Assembly (NCBI RefSeq): GCF_029892515.1
Contig: NZ_JARXVF010000001.1
Coordinates: 682,001-746,000, forward strand
Reading direction: 5' to 3'
Length of the DNA: 64,000 bases
DNA from: Pseudaminobacter soli (ex Li et al. 2025)
GTDB taxonomy: Bacteria; Pseudomonadota; Alphaproteobacteria; Rhizobiales; Rhizobiaceae
Part shown: positions 1 through 9,056 of the stretch, in pieces
Layout of the letters: every line of letters starts with the position of its first letter
How positions within the stretch are numbered: position 1 is the stretch's first letter
Translations under genes and position numbers: made by a program
The notes under the pieces: generated by a model
Seen by the model: only the letters and a program-made list of their open reading frames with translations
What the model was told of the DNA's origin: nothing
The model's database searches: none

Positions 1-27
1 GACCGCCTTTGCACTTTCGCCCGCCAT
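1..27 (-). CDS. mrpD: Mrp/Pha antiporter subunit D, first nine codons only
   Basis: An ATG at 27 on the minus strand opens a frame that runs off the window edge (MAGESAKAV). It lies 2 nt beyond the mrpC stop codon, in the position where subunit D follows C in Mrp/Pha operons. The product would be the large NuoM/NuoN-like membrane subunit. The call rests only on operon position and spacing, because nine residues are not diagnostic. Confidence 0.6.
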
Positions 28-29
28 CG

Positions 30-407
30 TCAGTACCCTATCGGCGGAAGGGGCTCGCCTTCCGGTTCGGCAACGCGCATGCCGTCGGTGTCATCGGTGC
101 CCAGTTCCTGATAGGCGCGATAGGCCAGCACCAGCAGGAAGGCGAAGAACGAGAAGGAGATGACGATCGCCGTCAGGATCAGCGCCTGCGGCAATGGGTT
201 GGCGACCGGCCCGGTCAGAGTGGTTGCACCCTCGGGAATGATGGCCGCCACCTCGCGCATCACCCTGCCCGACGTGAAGATCAGGAGGTTCACGGCATTA
301 CCGAAGATCGCGACGCCAAGCAGGATACGGATCACATGCTTGGACAGCATCAGATAGATCGAGACGGCAAAGAACAGCCCGACGAGAACTGCGAATGCGG
401 GTTCCAT
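30..407 (-). CDS. mrpC: Mrp/Pha-type Na+(K+)/H+ antiporter subunit C
   Basis: A 125-residue membrane protein of the NuoK/MnhC family with three hydrophobic helices, the usual size for MrpC. It is a small subunit of the multisubunit cation/proton antiporter in the inner membrane, used for pH and sodium or potassium homeostasis. Early residues run FAVLVGLFFAVSIYLMLS, and the acidic C-terminal tail faces the cytoplasm by family analogy. The ATG overlaps the mrpB stop by one base (TGATG), so the two are translationally coupled. Known as phaC in Sinorhizobium. Confidence 0.9.
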   Translation of the reverse strand: MEPAFAVLVGLFFAVSIYLMLSKHVIRILLGVAIFGNAVNLLIFTSGRVMREVAAIIPEGATTLTGPVANPLPQALILTAIVISFSFFAFLLVLAYRAYQELGTDDTDGMRVAEPEGEPLPPIGY

Positions 408-826
408 CAGCCGTCCTCCCTTTCCTCGAGCGCAAGCGCGATCGAGGTGATCGATCCGACAACAACCAGATAGACGCCGATGTCGAAGAACATCACCGTC
501 GAAAAGTCGACCTCGACCCCAAGGATGTGCACCGAAGTCCAGAGCCCGGTGAGGAAGGGCACACGGAAGGCGTAGGACAGCAGCCCCGAAAGCGCCGACA
601 GGAAAAGGCCGAAACCGGAGATCGCCATCGGGTGGAAGAACATCGCGCGGCGCACCGCCGGCGCACCATAGGCGATGCCGAGGATGGCAAATGCCGACGC
701 GGCAATGAGCCCGCCGATGAAGCCGCCGCCCGGTTCGTTGTGACCGCGCAGCAGCACGAAAACCGAGAACAGCAGCATCAGGCTGCTGAGGTAAGGCGCG
801 GCTGTGCGAAAGATCAGTGTTCGCAT
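407..826 (-). CDS. mrpB: Mrp/Pha-type antiporter subunit B
   Basis: A 139-residue MnhB-family protein with four hydrophobic segments and the family motif [14 protein letters not shown] near residues 27-40. I chose the ATG at 826 because it starts at the conserved [13 protein letters not shown] segment; a longer in-frame extension reads through the mrpA end in another frame and is not conserved. The gene overlaps the mrpA 3' end by 13 nt and the mrpC start by 1 nt. In many rhizobial Pha systems A and B are fused into one protein; here they are separate. Confidence 0.9.
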   Translation of the reverse strand: MRTLIFRTAAPYLSSLMLLFSVFVLLRGHNEPGGGFIGGLIAASAFAILGIAYGAPAVRRAMFFHPMAISGFGLFLSALSGLLSYAFRVPFLTGLWTSVHILGVEVDFSTVMFFDIGVYLVVVGSITSIALALEEREDG

Positions 827-3210
827 GGCGCCTGCTCCTGGCGGGTCGTTTTGACCTTTTCGTGGCCCTTTGTGCGAACGCGGATCAGCGCCAGGATCGA
901 CAGACCGGCGATCATGACCACGGAGATTTCGCCCAGCGTGTCGAGCCCGCGGAAGTCGACGATGATCACGTTGACGATGTTGCGGCCGTGCGCGATCGCC
1001 TTCGAGTGGGCCTCGAAGAAGCTGCTCAGCGTAGCGTCGAACGGCAGTTGGGTCACCTTGAGCAGCAGTAGCGCGAAGGCCACGCCGCATGCAGTCGACA
1101 CGATGATGTCGAGCGCCTTCTGCCCCAGGGGACGACGCTCCGTCACCGCCAGCCTGAGGCGCGTCATGACCAGCGCAAGGATGACCACGGACAGCGTCTC
1201 GACCATGAACTGGGTGAATGACAGGTCCGGCGCGCCCAGAAGCATGAACAGAAGCGCCACCGCAAAGCCCTGGATGCCGAGCGAGACGATGGCGGTCAGG
1301 CGGTCCTTCGCATAGACCACGGCACCAAGGCCGATCACGGCAATTGCCATGACGGTGAGTTCGTAGAAGCGCAGGTCAGGCCAGGCCGGCATGGACGGCA
1401 GCTCGCCGAACATGATCATCGGCACAAGAAGCGCCAGCGCCACGGCGATGAAGACGACCGTCAGATAGAAATCGAGCTTGCCGTTCTGGACGATCCGCGT
1501 CACGCGAACAGCGAGACGAACGAGACCGCGCATGGCCTGGTCGAAGCCACGGTCCGGCCCCCAGCCGATAGCCGCAAGCAGCGAAACCATCCCTGCGCGC
1601 AATTTCGCCTGGCTCCTGTAGGCCCAGATGCCCAGCACGATCGTCAGCACCGACAGGAACAGCGGCACGCCGATATGCGGCAGGGTCGAGATGTCGACCG
1701 TCAAGGATAGGCCGGCGACCGCGCGCGCCATCGGGCTCGAAAACAGGTGATGCACGAGCGGCGAATAGAGCGCCGCCGCAAAACCGGACAATGCAAGAAC
1801 CAGCGGACCGAGCCAGAGCAGAACCGGGCCTTCATGCGCCTTCTTCGGCGCATTGCCCATCGGCCCGATGAACGGCTTCAGCCCGACGGTGAAGCCTATC
1901 GCGAACATCAGCACATTTCCGATCAGCGCCACCAGCAATGCCAGCGTTGCCCAGCCGCCGCCGACCGCCAGCGCAGCATAGATTTCTTCCTTGGCGAGGA
2001 AGCCGAAGAACAGCGGCACGCCGCCCATCGAAAGCGCAGCCAAGAGACCGGCAGTGAAGGTTATCGGCATCGCCCCGCGCAGGCCGCTGAGCGAGGAAAT
2101 GTGGCGTGTGCCGGTTTCATGGTCGACCAGCCCCGCCACCATGAACAGCGCGCCCTTGAACATGGAATGCGCAATCAGATAGAGCACCGCCGCCTCGACC
2201 GCGACCTCGGAGCCAAAGCCCGTAAGCATCACCAGAAGGCCGAGCGAACCGACAGTCGTATAGGCCAGCATCAGCTTGAGATCGGTCTGGCGAACTGCCA
2301 GCAGCGTGCCGACAAAGAGGGTCGTGCCGCCGAACAGCGGCAGGATCGTTTCCCAGGCGATGGTGTCGCCCATCACCGGGTTAAGCCGCATCACCAGATA
2401 GACGCCGGCCTTCACCATGGTGGCAGAGTGCAGATAGGCCGACACGGGCGTCGGCGCCTCCATGGCATTTGGCAGCCAGAAGTGGAACGGAAACTGCGCC
2501 GACTTCGTGAAGGCGCCGCCCAGCATCAGCACCAGCGCAAGAAGGTAAAGCGGGCTTTCCCGCAGGACATTGCCTGACGCGAGCAGCGTCGACAGCGCAT
2601 TCTGTCCCGTGACCGACCAGACGACCAGCAGGCCCGCCAGCAGCGAAAGGCCGCCCAGCCCGGTTACCACCAGGGCCTGCAGCGCCGCCCGACGTGCCGC
2701 CTCGCGACGGTGGTCGAAGCCGATCAGCAGGAAGGAAGTGATCGAGGTCAGTTCCCAGAAGACGAAAAGCATCAGGAAGGAGTCGGAAACGACCAACCCC
2801 TGCATCGCGCCCATGAACATCAGGATGAATGAGAAGAAGCGCCCCTGATGTTCGTGCCCCTTCAGATAGCCGCCCGAATAGAGCACGATCAGCGTGCCGA
2901 TACCGGAGATCAGCAGCGCGAAAGTCAGCGAAAGCCCGTCCATGTACCAGGAGAAGCGAACGCCGAGGCTCGGAATCCAGTCGAAGCCGCCGGTCACCGT
3001 GCCGCCGCCGGCAATGGCGCCCAGCATTCCGCAAAAGTGCGAGAATATCCAAAGTGGTGCGAGCGCAAGGACCCACGCTGCATTGTGCTTCAATATGCGC
3101 GTCAAGATGGGGGCCGCAGCGGCAGCCAGAAACGGCAGTATCAGCGCAAAAAATGTCAGCGGCCGGTCCCCCGTTTCCACTCTACGGGCCGATGCGAGCA
3201 ACCTCGTCAC
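814..3210 (-). CDS. mrpA: Mrp/Pha-type antiporter subunit A
   Basis: A 798-residue polytopic protein. The N-terminal two thirds resemble NuoL/ND5, with the proton-antiporter motifs [30 protein letters not shown] and the conserved [12 protein letters not shown] segment. The C-terminal part is the MrpA-specific extension and ends in a soluble basic tail. This is the largest subunit and probably forms a proton channel. The frame opens at GTG 3210; no good ribosome-binding site is obvious, and a second GTG at 3180 or a start nearer the hydrophobic [10 protein letters not shown] segment is possible. It heads the operon A-B-C-D and is divergent from the peptidase gene. Confidence 0.9.
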   Translation of the reverse strand: MTRLLASARRVETGDRPLTFFALILPFLAAAAAPILTRILKHNAAWVLALAPLWIFSHFCGMLGAIAGGGTVTGGFDWIPSLGVRFSWYMDGLSLTFALLISGIGTLIVLYSGGYLKGHEHQGRFFSFILMFMGAMQGLVVSDSFLMLFVFWELTSITSFLLIGFDHRREAARRAALQALVVTGLGGLSLLAGLLVVWSVTGQNALSTLLASGNVLRESPLYLLALVLMLGGAFTKSAQFPFHFWLPNAMEAPTPVSAYLHSATMVKAGVYLVMRLNPVMGDTIAWETILPLFGGTTLFVGTLLAVRQTDLKLMLAYTTVGSLGLLVMLTGFGSEVAVEAAVLYLIAHSMFKGALFMVAGLVDHETGTRHISSLSGLRGAMPITFTAGLLAALSMGGVPLFFGFLAKEEIYAALAVGGGWATLALLVALIGNVLMFAIGFTVGLKPFIGPMGNAPKKAHEGPVLLWLGPLVLALSGFAAALYSPLVHHLFSSPMARAVAGLSLTVDISTLPHIGVPLFLSVLTIVLGIWAYRSQAKLRAGMVSLLAAIGWGPDRGFDQAMRGLVRLAVRVTRIVQNGKLDFYLTVVFIAVALALLVPMIMFGELPSMPAWPDLRFYELTVMAIAVIGLGAVVYAKDRLTAIVSLGIQGFAVALLFMLLGAPDLSFTQFMVETLSVVILALVMTRLRLAVTERRPLGQKALDIIVSTACGVAFALLLLKVTQLPFDATLSSFFEAHSKAIAHGRNIVNVIIVDFRGLDTLGEISVVMIAGLSILALIRVRTKGHEKVKTTRQEQAPCEH

Positions 3211-3479
3211 ATGTCGGCAGGATATAAGGATATTGGAATAAGCAGGCCAAGCCTTATCGGCAAGTCTTTACAGGCCTATCCACAGTTCCTCAGTGTCGCA
3301 GCGACTGCTCGCACATGACATTGTCAAAACTTGGCCGCTATTGGCGCCATCGACAGCGCCGCGGTTCGGCCTATTTCCTGAAGCACCTATTTCCGGCAGC
3401 CATAGGACAAACAACTCTTGAACCCGACTGCGTCGCCGTGTTCATTCGACGGTCGACAGTTCAATCCGAGCGAGATGCA

Positions 3480-5600
3480 ATGACCAATACCGGTACGTTT
3501 CCCCAGATTCAGCCCCCGACCACCGAAGAGCGACCGACGGAAGACACGCGGCACGGCGTTACCCGCGTCGACGAATTCGCCTGGCTGCGGGCTGACAACT
3601 GGCAGGAAGTGTTTCGCGATCCCACGACGCTCGAGCCGGCGATCCGCGACCATCTGAACGCAGAGAACATCTATCAGACCGCCTTGATGGCCGACACGGT
3701 CGAGCTGCAGAAGGCGCTGTTCCAGGAGATGAAGGGGCGCATCAAGGAGGACGACTCCTCCGTGCCGATGAAGGACGGCCCCTACGCCTACGGCTCCTCA
3801 TTCAAGAAGGGCGGCGAGCAGCCGCGCTATTTCCGCACCCCGCGCGACGGCGGGCCGGAGGAAATCATCCTCGACGGCGACCTGGAAGCCGAAGGCAAGG
3901 CCTATTTCCGCATCGGCGGGCTCGATCACTCCTCAGACCATGACCGCCTGCTCTGGGCATTCGACGACAAGGGCTCCGAGTTTTTCACTCTGCATGTTCG
4001 CGATCTGACCACCGGCAAGGATCTTGTGGACCAGATCGAGGACACCGGCGGCGGTGGCGTATGGAATGCCGGCAATGACGGCTTTTTCTACACCCGTCTC
4101 GACCAGAACCATCGCCCCTCGAAGATATTCTTCCACGCGCTTGGCACCGATCCCGCCGAGGACCGTCTCATCCACGAGGAAACCGATCCCGGCTTCTTCA
4201 TGAATGTCGCCGGCTCGCGCCGCAAGGACTGGATCTTCATCGGCATCAACGACCACGAAACATCGGAATACCACCTGCTCAGCATGGCCGACCCGATGGC
4301 CAAGCCGCTGCTCGTGGCACAGCGGCAGACGGGCCTGCAATACGACCTCGAGGAAGGCGGCGACATCTTCTTCATCCTGACCAATGCCGACGGCGCCACC
4401 GATTTCAAGATCATGACGGCGCCGGTTTCCGACCCGGTCCGCGCCAATTGGAAGGACCTGGTTCCTCACGAGCCCGGCCGCCTGATCCTTTCTGTGCTCG
4501 GCTTCAAGGACTTCATGGTCAGGCTGGAGCGCAAGGACGGCCTTCCCCGCATCGTCATTCGCGACCGCAACAGCGGCGAAGAGCACATGATCGCCTTCGA
4601 GGAGGAAGCGTATTCGCTCGGCCTTTCCGGCTCCTATGAATACGACACCGACGTCATCCGCTTCTCCTATTCCTCGATGACGACGCCCAGCCAGCTCTTC
4701 GACTACAATCTGCGCACGCGCGAGCGGGTGCTGCTGAAGACGCAGGAAGTGCCTTCGGGCCACAACCCCGAAAACTACGTCACCCGTCGCCTGATGGCGC
4801 CGGCGCATGACGGCGAACTGGTGCCGATCTCGCTGATCTACCACCGCGACACGCCGCTCGACGGTTCCGCGCCCTGCCTTCTCTACGGCTACGGCTCCTA
4901 CGGCATCACCATTCCTGCCTCGTTCAACACCAACTGCCTTTCGCTGGCCGATCGCGGCTTCGTATATGCCATCGCTCATGTCCGCGGCGGCAAGGACAAG
5001 GGCTATGCCTGGTACGAAGACGGCAAGCGGGAAAAGAAGACCAACACGTTCCACGACTTCATCGCCGCGGCCCGGCATCTGGTGGCGGAGCGCTACACCT
5101 CGCACGACCGCATCGTCGCCGAGGGTGGCTCGGCCGGCGGCATGCTGATGGGCGCGATCGCCAACATGGCGCCCGAAGCCTTCGGCGGCATCATCGCCGA
5201 AGTTCCCTTCGTCGACGTGTTGACGACCATGCTCGACGACACCCTGCCGCTGACGCCGCCGGAATGGCCCGAATGGGGCAATCCGATCGCCTCGGAAGCC
5301 GACTACAAGACGATTTCGGCCTATTCGCCCTACGACAATGTCGAGGCGATGCACTATCCGCCGATCCTGGCAGTTGCAGGCCTCACCGATCCGCGCGTCA
5401 CCTATTGGGAACCGGCCAAATGGGTCGCGCGCCTGCGCAAGCTGAAGACCGACTCCAATCCGGTGCTGTTCCGGATCAACATGGATGCCGGCCACGCGGG
5501 CGCCTCCGGCCGCTTCTCGCGGCTCGAGGAGATTGCCTACATCTACGCCTTTGCGCTGAAGGTCACCGGGAAGGTATCGGTCGAACCGGCCAAACCCTGA
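3480..5600 (+). CDS. ptrB: Oligopeptidase B (S9A serine peptidase)
   Basis: A cytosolic prolyl-oligopeptidase-family enzyme that cleaves short peptides after basic residues. From ATG 3480 it is 706 residues, the usual size. An N-terminal beta-propeller (about residues 70-420) is followed by an alpha/beta hydrolase domain. The catalytic serine is S551 in GGSAGGMLMG, with D637 in LTDPRV and H672 in DAGHAGASGR. The frame extends upstream to 3315, but those 55 residues are Arg-rich and unlike the family, so the internal ATG beginning TNTGTFPQ was chosen. Single gene, followed at once by a terminator. Confidence 0.92.
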   Translation: MTNTGTFPQIQPPTTEERPTEDTRHGVTRVDEFAWLRADNWQEVFRDPTTLEPAIRDHLNAENIYQTALMADTVELQKALFQEMKGRIKEDDSSVPMKDGPYAYGSSFKKGGEQPRYFRTPRDGGPEEIILDGDLEAEGKAYFRIGGLDHSSDHDRLLWAFDDKGSEFFTLHVRDLTTGKDLVDQIEDTGGGGVWNAGNDGFFYTRLDQNHRPSKIFFHALGTDPAEDRLIHEETDPGFFMNVAGSRRKDWIFIGINDHETSEYHLLSMADPMAKPLLVAQRQTGLQYDLEEGGDIFFILTNADGATDFKIMTAPVSDPVRANWKDLVPHEPGRLILSVLGFKDFMVRLERKDGLPRIVIRDRNSGEEHMIAFEEEAYSLGLSGSYEYDTDVIRFSYSSMTTPSQLFDYNLRTRERVLLKTQEVPSGHNPENYVTRRLMAPAHDGELVPISLIYHRDTPLDGSAPCLLYGYGSYGITIPASFNTNCLSLADRGFVYAIAHVRGGKDKGYAWYEDGKREKKTNTFHDFIAAARHLVAERYTSHDRIVAEGGSAGGMLMGAIANMAPEAFGGIIAEVPFVDVLTTMLDDTLPLTPPEWPEWGNPIASEADYKTISAYSPYDNVEAMHYPPILAVAGLTDPRVTYWEPAKWVARLRKLKTDSNPVLFRINMDAGHAGASGRFSRLEEIAYIYAFALKVTGKVSVEPAKP

Positions 5601-5620
5601 CCGTCGCAAAACTTACGGGT

Positions 5621-5656
5621 CTTGGAGTGAGATTCTCGCTCCAAGGCTTTGTTTTT
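5621..5656 (+). terminator. Rho-independent terminator after ptrB
   Basis: An 11-bp stem with one G-T pair (5621-5631 with 5635-5645) and a three-base loop is followed by GCTTTGTTTTT. It starts 20 nt after the ptrB stop codon. Confidence 0.75.
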
Positions 5657-5660
5657 GATT

Positions 5661-5707
5661 CATGATTTTACCCGAAAAGTCTGCAACTTTTCGGGACCGG
5701 GCTCTAG
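5661..5707 (-). repeat. Copy of a rhizobial palindromic intergenic repeat
   Basis: Read on the minus strand this begins CTAGAGC and contains CCCGAAAAGT, a 5-nt spacer, then ACTTTTCGGG, a perfect 10-bp palindrome at 5671-5695, followed by ATCATG-like ends. The layout matches the short palindromic element (typically AGAGCATGATCCCGAAAAG...) scattered through Mesorhizobium and relatives, recalled from general knowledge. The CTAG at its edge supplies the stop codon of the diheme cytochrome gene. It probably also acts as that gene's transcript end. Confidence 0.6.
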
Positions 5708-6657
5708 GTCCCAGGCTTTGCCTTGCGCGGCGGGTAGCCGTTCGCGTGCGCCGGTATCGCCTTCAGATAGGCGGCGATCGCGGCGCGATCCTCGGGCGTC
5801 AGCCTGGCCATGTTCTTCTGGACCTCTACCATCGTGCCGCCGACCGAATCGAAGTCCGGGGTGAAGCCGGTTTCGAGATAGTTGGAGATGTCGGCCTCGG
5901 ACCACGCGGCGATGCCGCCCTGCCCCGAGGTGATGTTCGGGACGATGCCGTCGCCTTCCGCCGCAGCGGCGCCCGCCAGCCATTTGCCGTCGTCCGTGCC
6001 GCCGGTGAATTGACGCGGCGTGTGGCACTCGCCGCAATGGCCGGCCCCCTCGGCGAGATAGCGGCCAAGCAGCACTGGTTCCTGCGCGGTCTCGGGGAAG
6101 GTCACGACCGGATCGTCGTCGAGATAGAGCAGTTTCCAAAGGCCCAGCCCCCGCCGCATGTTGAAGGGGAAATGCAGCGAGTGGTCAGGGGCCTTGCCGG
6201 TCACGGCCGGCAGCGTCTTCACGTAGGCGTAGAGATCGGCCACATCGCCTACCTTCATGCGCGCATAGGAGGTGTAGGGAAAGGCAGGGTAGAGATGCTC
6301 GCCCGAAGGCGAGACGCCTTTCATGACGGCGTTGGCAAAATCCTCCTCCGACCAGCCGCCGATGCCATCCTTCGGATCCTGCGAGATGTTCGGGGCCACA
6401 AAGGTGCCGAAGGCCGTCTTCAGTTCGACGCCGCCGGCCAATTCCAGCTTGGCGTCACCCTCCGCCTTCGGCCGGGCGTGGCAGGAGGCGCAGCCCCCTG
6501 CCCAGAAGATGCGCTCGCCCTTGGCGGCGTCACCCGTCCCCAACCCGGCCAGCCGGATCGGGTCGAGCCGCACCGGCGCGGTCAGGTACCAGAACGTGGC
6601 ACCCCCGAGAGCGCACAGCGCAACCGCACCAACGGCGAGTCTGGCAACGACACCCAT
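5704..6657 (-). CDS. Membrane-anchored diheme cytochrome c
   Basis: 317 residues with one N-terminal hydrophobic segment (about 4-25) that anchors or exports it, then two cytochrome c domains with heme motifs CASCH (56-60) and CGECH (208-212). Likely methionine ligands lie downstream of each motif. It is an electron carrier facing the periplasm; the double-domain layout resembles the cytochrome subunits that serve periplasmic dehydrogenases, but no dehydrogenase gene is adjacent, so its donor is unknown. It starts 9 nt after the cytochrome c' gene, so the two are probably co-transcribed. Its stop codon sits inside a repeat element. Confidence 0.85.
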   Translation of the reverse strand: MGVVARLAVGAVALCALGGATFWYLTAPVRLDPIRLAGLGTGDAAKGERIFWAGGCASCHARPKAEGDAKLELAGGVELKTAFGTFVAPNISQDPKDGIGGWSEEDFANAVMKGVSPSGEHLYPAFPYTSYARMKVGDVADLYAYVKTLPAVTGKAPDHSLHFPFNMRRGLGLWKLLYLDDDPVVTFPETAQEPVLLGRYLAEGAGHCGECHTPRQFTGGTDDGKWLAGAAAAEGDGIVPNITSGQGGIAAWSEADISNYLETGFTPDFDSVGGTMVEVQKNMARLTPEDRAAIAAYLKAIPAHANGYPPRKAKPGT

Positions 6658-6666
6658 CGGGCAGTG

Positions 6667-7107
6667 TCACCCCTTCTTAATGCGGAAAGCCTCGTGGCAT
6701 GAACCACAGTTCTTCGCCACCTTGCCGAACTCGATCTTGAACTGGTCCAGATCGGCGGGCGAGGCAGAGACGGCCGAAGCGGTGTCGGCCTTGAACTTGT
6801 CCACGGCCTTCTGGAAACCGGCCGTGTCCTCCCAGATCTTCGGCGAAGCGGTCGTGTCGCCGCCGGTCTGGCTTCCGTCCGGAAACAGCTTCTGAACGTC
6901 GAACTTCTGGGCATCGTCGTTCAGCGCCTTCAGGGCAACCAGCACCTTGTCGGCATCGAAGGGTTGCTCACCCTTGGCAATTGCGGAAATGCTCTTCAGG
7001 GTCTTGCCGTTCGACTTCATGATCGCCTGGCGCTCAGAAATCGGGTCCGCAAGAGCTGCCGTCGCGGCAAGTGCTACAGCAGAGATGGCAAGTATCAGTC
7101 GTCTCAT
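6667..7107 (-). CDS. Cytochrome c' (periplasmic, c-556 type)
   Basis: A 146-residue secreted protein. A signal peptide (residues 1-20, ending ALA before DPIS) precedes a helical domain with a single heme motif CGSCH at 134-138 close to the C-terminus, which is the hallmark of the four-helix cytochrome c' family. Such proteins bind NO or carry electrons. The ATG at 7107 is preceded by GGAGG with a 7-nt spacer, so the longer upstream frame was rejected. It is first in a two-gene unit with the diheme cytochrome. Confidence 0.88.
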   Translation of the reverse strand: MRRLILAISAVALAATAALADPISERQAIMKSNGKTLKSISAIAKGEQPFDADKVLVALKALNDDAQKFDVQKLFPDGSQTGGDTTASPKIWEDTAGFQKAVDKFKADTASAVSASPADLDQFKIEFGKVAKNCGSCHEAFRIKKG

Positions 7108-7217
7108 CAAATAACCTCCGAGTTGCAAATCAGCTGCCTGGAAGGCGGAAGTTGGACGAAAACGTCCTGACATGCTCTTCACGGTTTCGTTATCGGCGAC
7201 ACCCTCTGCCGAAAACA

Positions 7218-7244
7218 AAAAACCCCGGCCAGGCCGGGGTTTTT
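7218..7244 (-). terminator. Rho-independent terminator after sodB
   Basis: A strong GC stem (CCCCGGCC at 7223-7230 with GGCCGGGG at 7232-7239) is flanked by an A run on the left and a T run on the right, so it works in either direction. It lies 15 nt past the sodB stop codon. Confidence 0.85.
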
Positions 7245-7258
7245 CCTATCGAGAAGGC

Positions 7259-7855
7259 TTAGGCCTTTTCGTAGAGTTCCAGGACGTGGTCCCAGTTGAT
7301 GAGGTTGTCGACGAAGGCCTCGAGGTACTTCGGGCGCATGTTGCGGTAGTCGATGTAGTAGGAGTGCTCCCACACGTCGACGCCCAGGATCGGGGTCGCG
7401 CCGTGAACCAGCGGGTTCTCGCCGTTCGGCGTCTTGGAGATTTCAAGCTTGCCGTTCTTCACCGACACCCAAGCCCAGCCCGAACCGAACTGCGTGACGC
7501 CGGCGTTGATGAAATCGGCCTTGAACTTGTCGTAGCCACCGAGATCGCTGTCGAAGGCCTTCTGCAGCGCAGCCGGCAGCTTGTTGCCGCCGCCGCCCTT
7601 CTTCATCCACTTCCAGAAATGGACGTGGTTGTAGTGCTGGGCAGCGTTGTTGAAGAGGCCTGCGTTCTTGCCGAAGGACTGCTTGACCACTTCCTCGAGC
7701 GACAGGTTTTCCATGCCGGCTTCGGCAGCAAGCTTGTTGCCGTTGTCGACATAGGCCTTGTGGTGCTTGTCGTGGTGGTATTCGAGCGTTTCCTTCGACA
7801 TGAAGGGCTGAAGCGCTTCGTAGTCATAGGGCAAGGCGGGCAGTTCAAAAGCCAT
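7259..7855 (-). CDS. sodB: Superoxide dismutase (Fe/Mn family)
   Basis: A 198-residue cytosolic enzyme that converts superoxide to peroxide and oxygen. Metal ligands are visible as H27 in EYHHDKHH, H76 in AAQHYNHVHFW, and D159 and H163 in DVWEHSYYIDY. The active-site glutamine at Q72 in NNAAQ is the Fe-SOD arrangement, although rhizobial enzymes of this type can use manganese, so the metal is not settled. The start follows a GGGAG-type site. Single gene with its own terminator. Confidence 0.95.
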   Translation of the reverse strand: MAFELPALPYDYEALQPFMSKETLEYHHDKHHKAYVDNGNKLAAEAGMENLSLEEVVKQSFGKNAGLFNNAAQHYNHVHFWKWMKKGGGGNKLPAALQKAFDSDLGGYDKFKADFINAGVTQFGSGWAWVSVKNGKLEISKTPNGENPLVHGATPILGVDVWEHSYYIDYRNMRPKYLEAFVDNLINWDHVLELYEKA

Positions 7856-7953
7856 CGGTCATACTCCCTCGTTGGCAATCGCCGGTCGCGTCGTACCGGA
7901 CACAAATATGTTTAAATCGTTCCCGAACAACCCCCGGTCGTCGTCCGCTCCTT

Positions 7954-7990
7954 CTAGAGCATCATCACGAAAAGTGGCAGCCTGTTTCCT
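7954..7990 (+). repeat. Fragment of the rhizobial palindromic repeat
   Basis: CTAGAGCATCATCACGAAAA followed by GTGG matches the left half of the same element seen at 5661, but the mirrored right half is lost. It lies in the 168-nt gap between the aminotransferase stop and the sodB start. Confidence 0.45.
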
Positions 7991-8023
7991 GCCGTCACCT
8001 GGGGCATTTCGACAATAAAATGC

Positions 8024-8902
8024 TCACACCGCCGGCGTGGAATGCGCCCACTCCCAATAGAGCTCCCTCGCCTTCCGGGCGACCGGACCTGGCTGCAGTT
8101 CCCTGCCCTCGATCCTGGTCACCGGAATGACCTTCGAGTGGTTGCCGGTCGAGAAAATCTCGTCGGCCTCCATGAAATCGCTGACGGTCAGTACCTTCTC
8201 GGTGGTGCGGAAGCCGTAGTCGGCGAGCAGCGAAATGGTACGCGAGCGGGTGATGCCGGCAAGGAACGTCCCGTTGGCCGCCGGGGTGAACACATGCCCG
8301 TCCTTGACCAGGAAGATATTGGACGAGCCGGTCTCGGCAACATTGCCCAGCATGTCGAGCACCAGCGCATTGTCGAAGCCGCGCTTGCGGGCCTCGAGAA
8401 TGGCGCGCGCATTGTTCGGGTAGAGGCAGCCCGCCTTGGCATTGGTGGGCATGGTTTCGATGGTCGGACGGCGGAAGGGCGAGACCGTGATCGAAAAGCC
8501 GGACGGCGGCTGCATCGGCGACTCGTAGAGGCACAGGCAGAATCGCGTCGAGGCCGGGTCGGCCGGCACGCCCATGTAGCCGCCATGCTCGGCCCAATAC
8601 ATCGGACGGACGTAGACTGCCGTGTTGCCGTCGAACTTTTTCAAGCCGTCCCAGCTGAGCCCGATGATCTCATCGGCGGTCATGGTCGGTTCGAGGCCGA
8701 GCGCCGTCGCCGACCTGTTGACCCGCGCCGAATGCAGTTCGAGGTCGGGAGCCACGCCCTCGAACCAGCGGCCACCGTCGAAAACCGTGGTGCCGAGCCA
8801 CATGGCATGGCTGCGCGGCCCGATGACGGCAACGTTGCCTTCGTACCAATCGCCGTCGACATAGGTCCAGGTTTTGGTCTGCGCTGCAGCTGCAAGTGAC
8901 AT
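8024..8902 (-). CDS. Class IV aminotransferase, branched-chain type
   Basis: A 292-residue PLP enzyme of fold type IV. The lysine that binds PLP is in NAKAGCLYPN, and GNVAETGSSNIF is the phosphate/substrate motif of branched-chain aminotransferases. It would interconvert branched-chain amino acids and 2-oxo acids, or act on related D-amino or aromatic substrates. The frame extends 55 codons upstream to 9067, but that part overlaps the divergent dehalogenase gene and is Arg/Gly-rich, so ATG 8902 was used; its ribosome-binding site is weak. Substrate specificity cannot be set from sequence alone. Confidence 0.85.
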   Translation of the reverse strand: MSLAAAAQTKTWTYVDGDWYEGNVAVIGPRSHAMWLGTTVFDGGRWFEGVAPDLELHSARVNRSATALGLEPTMTADEIIGLSWDGLKKFDGNTAVYVRPMYWAEHGGYMGVPADPASTRFCLCLYESPMQPPSGFSITVSPFRRPTIETMPTNAKAGCLYPNNARAILEARKRGFDNALVLDMLGNVAETGSSNIFLVKDGHVFTPAANGTFLAGITRSRTISLLADYGFRTTEKVLTVSDFMEADEIFSTGNHSKVIPVTRIEGRELQPGPVARKARELYWEWAHSTPAV

Positions 8903-9056
8903 GGGATTATCCGTCTTCTGACCCTTGGAGCCGGCATGGAAGACGCTTTGGTCGCCCCCGTCAACCGGCCGCCCGCCGGAAATGTTGATGCCAGCGGTTG
9001 TGCGCAATAAGGTGGTTTGCGTTGCGTTTGCGCCTTGATGGCGGACGAGAGGTCCC

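Noticed and set aside
3315-3479. Upstream in-frame extension of ptrB
   Set aside because: The extra 55 residues are Arg-rich, not a signal peptide, and the internal ATG 3480 gives the normal oligopeptidase B length.
3933-5609. 558-codon ORF antisense to ptrB
   Set aside because: Low-complexity Arg/Val/Asp-rich translation typical of the opposite strand of GC-rich genes; the sense frame has all peptidase motifs.
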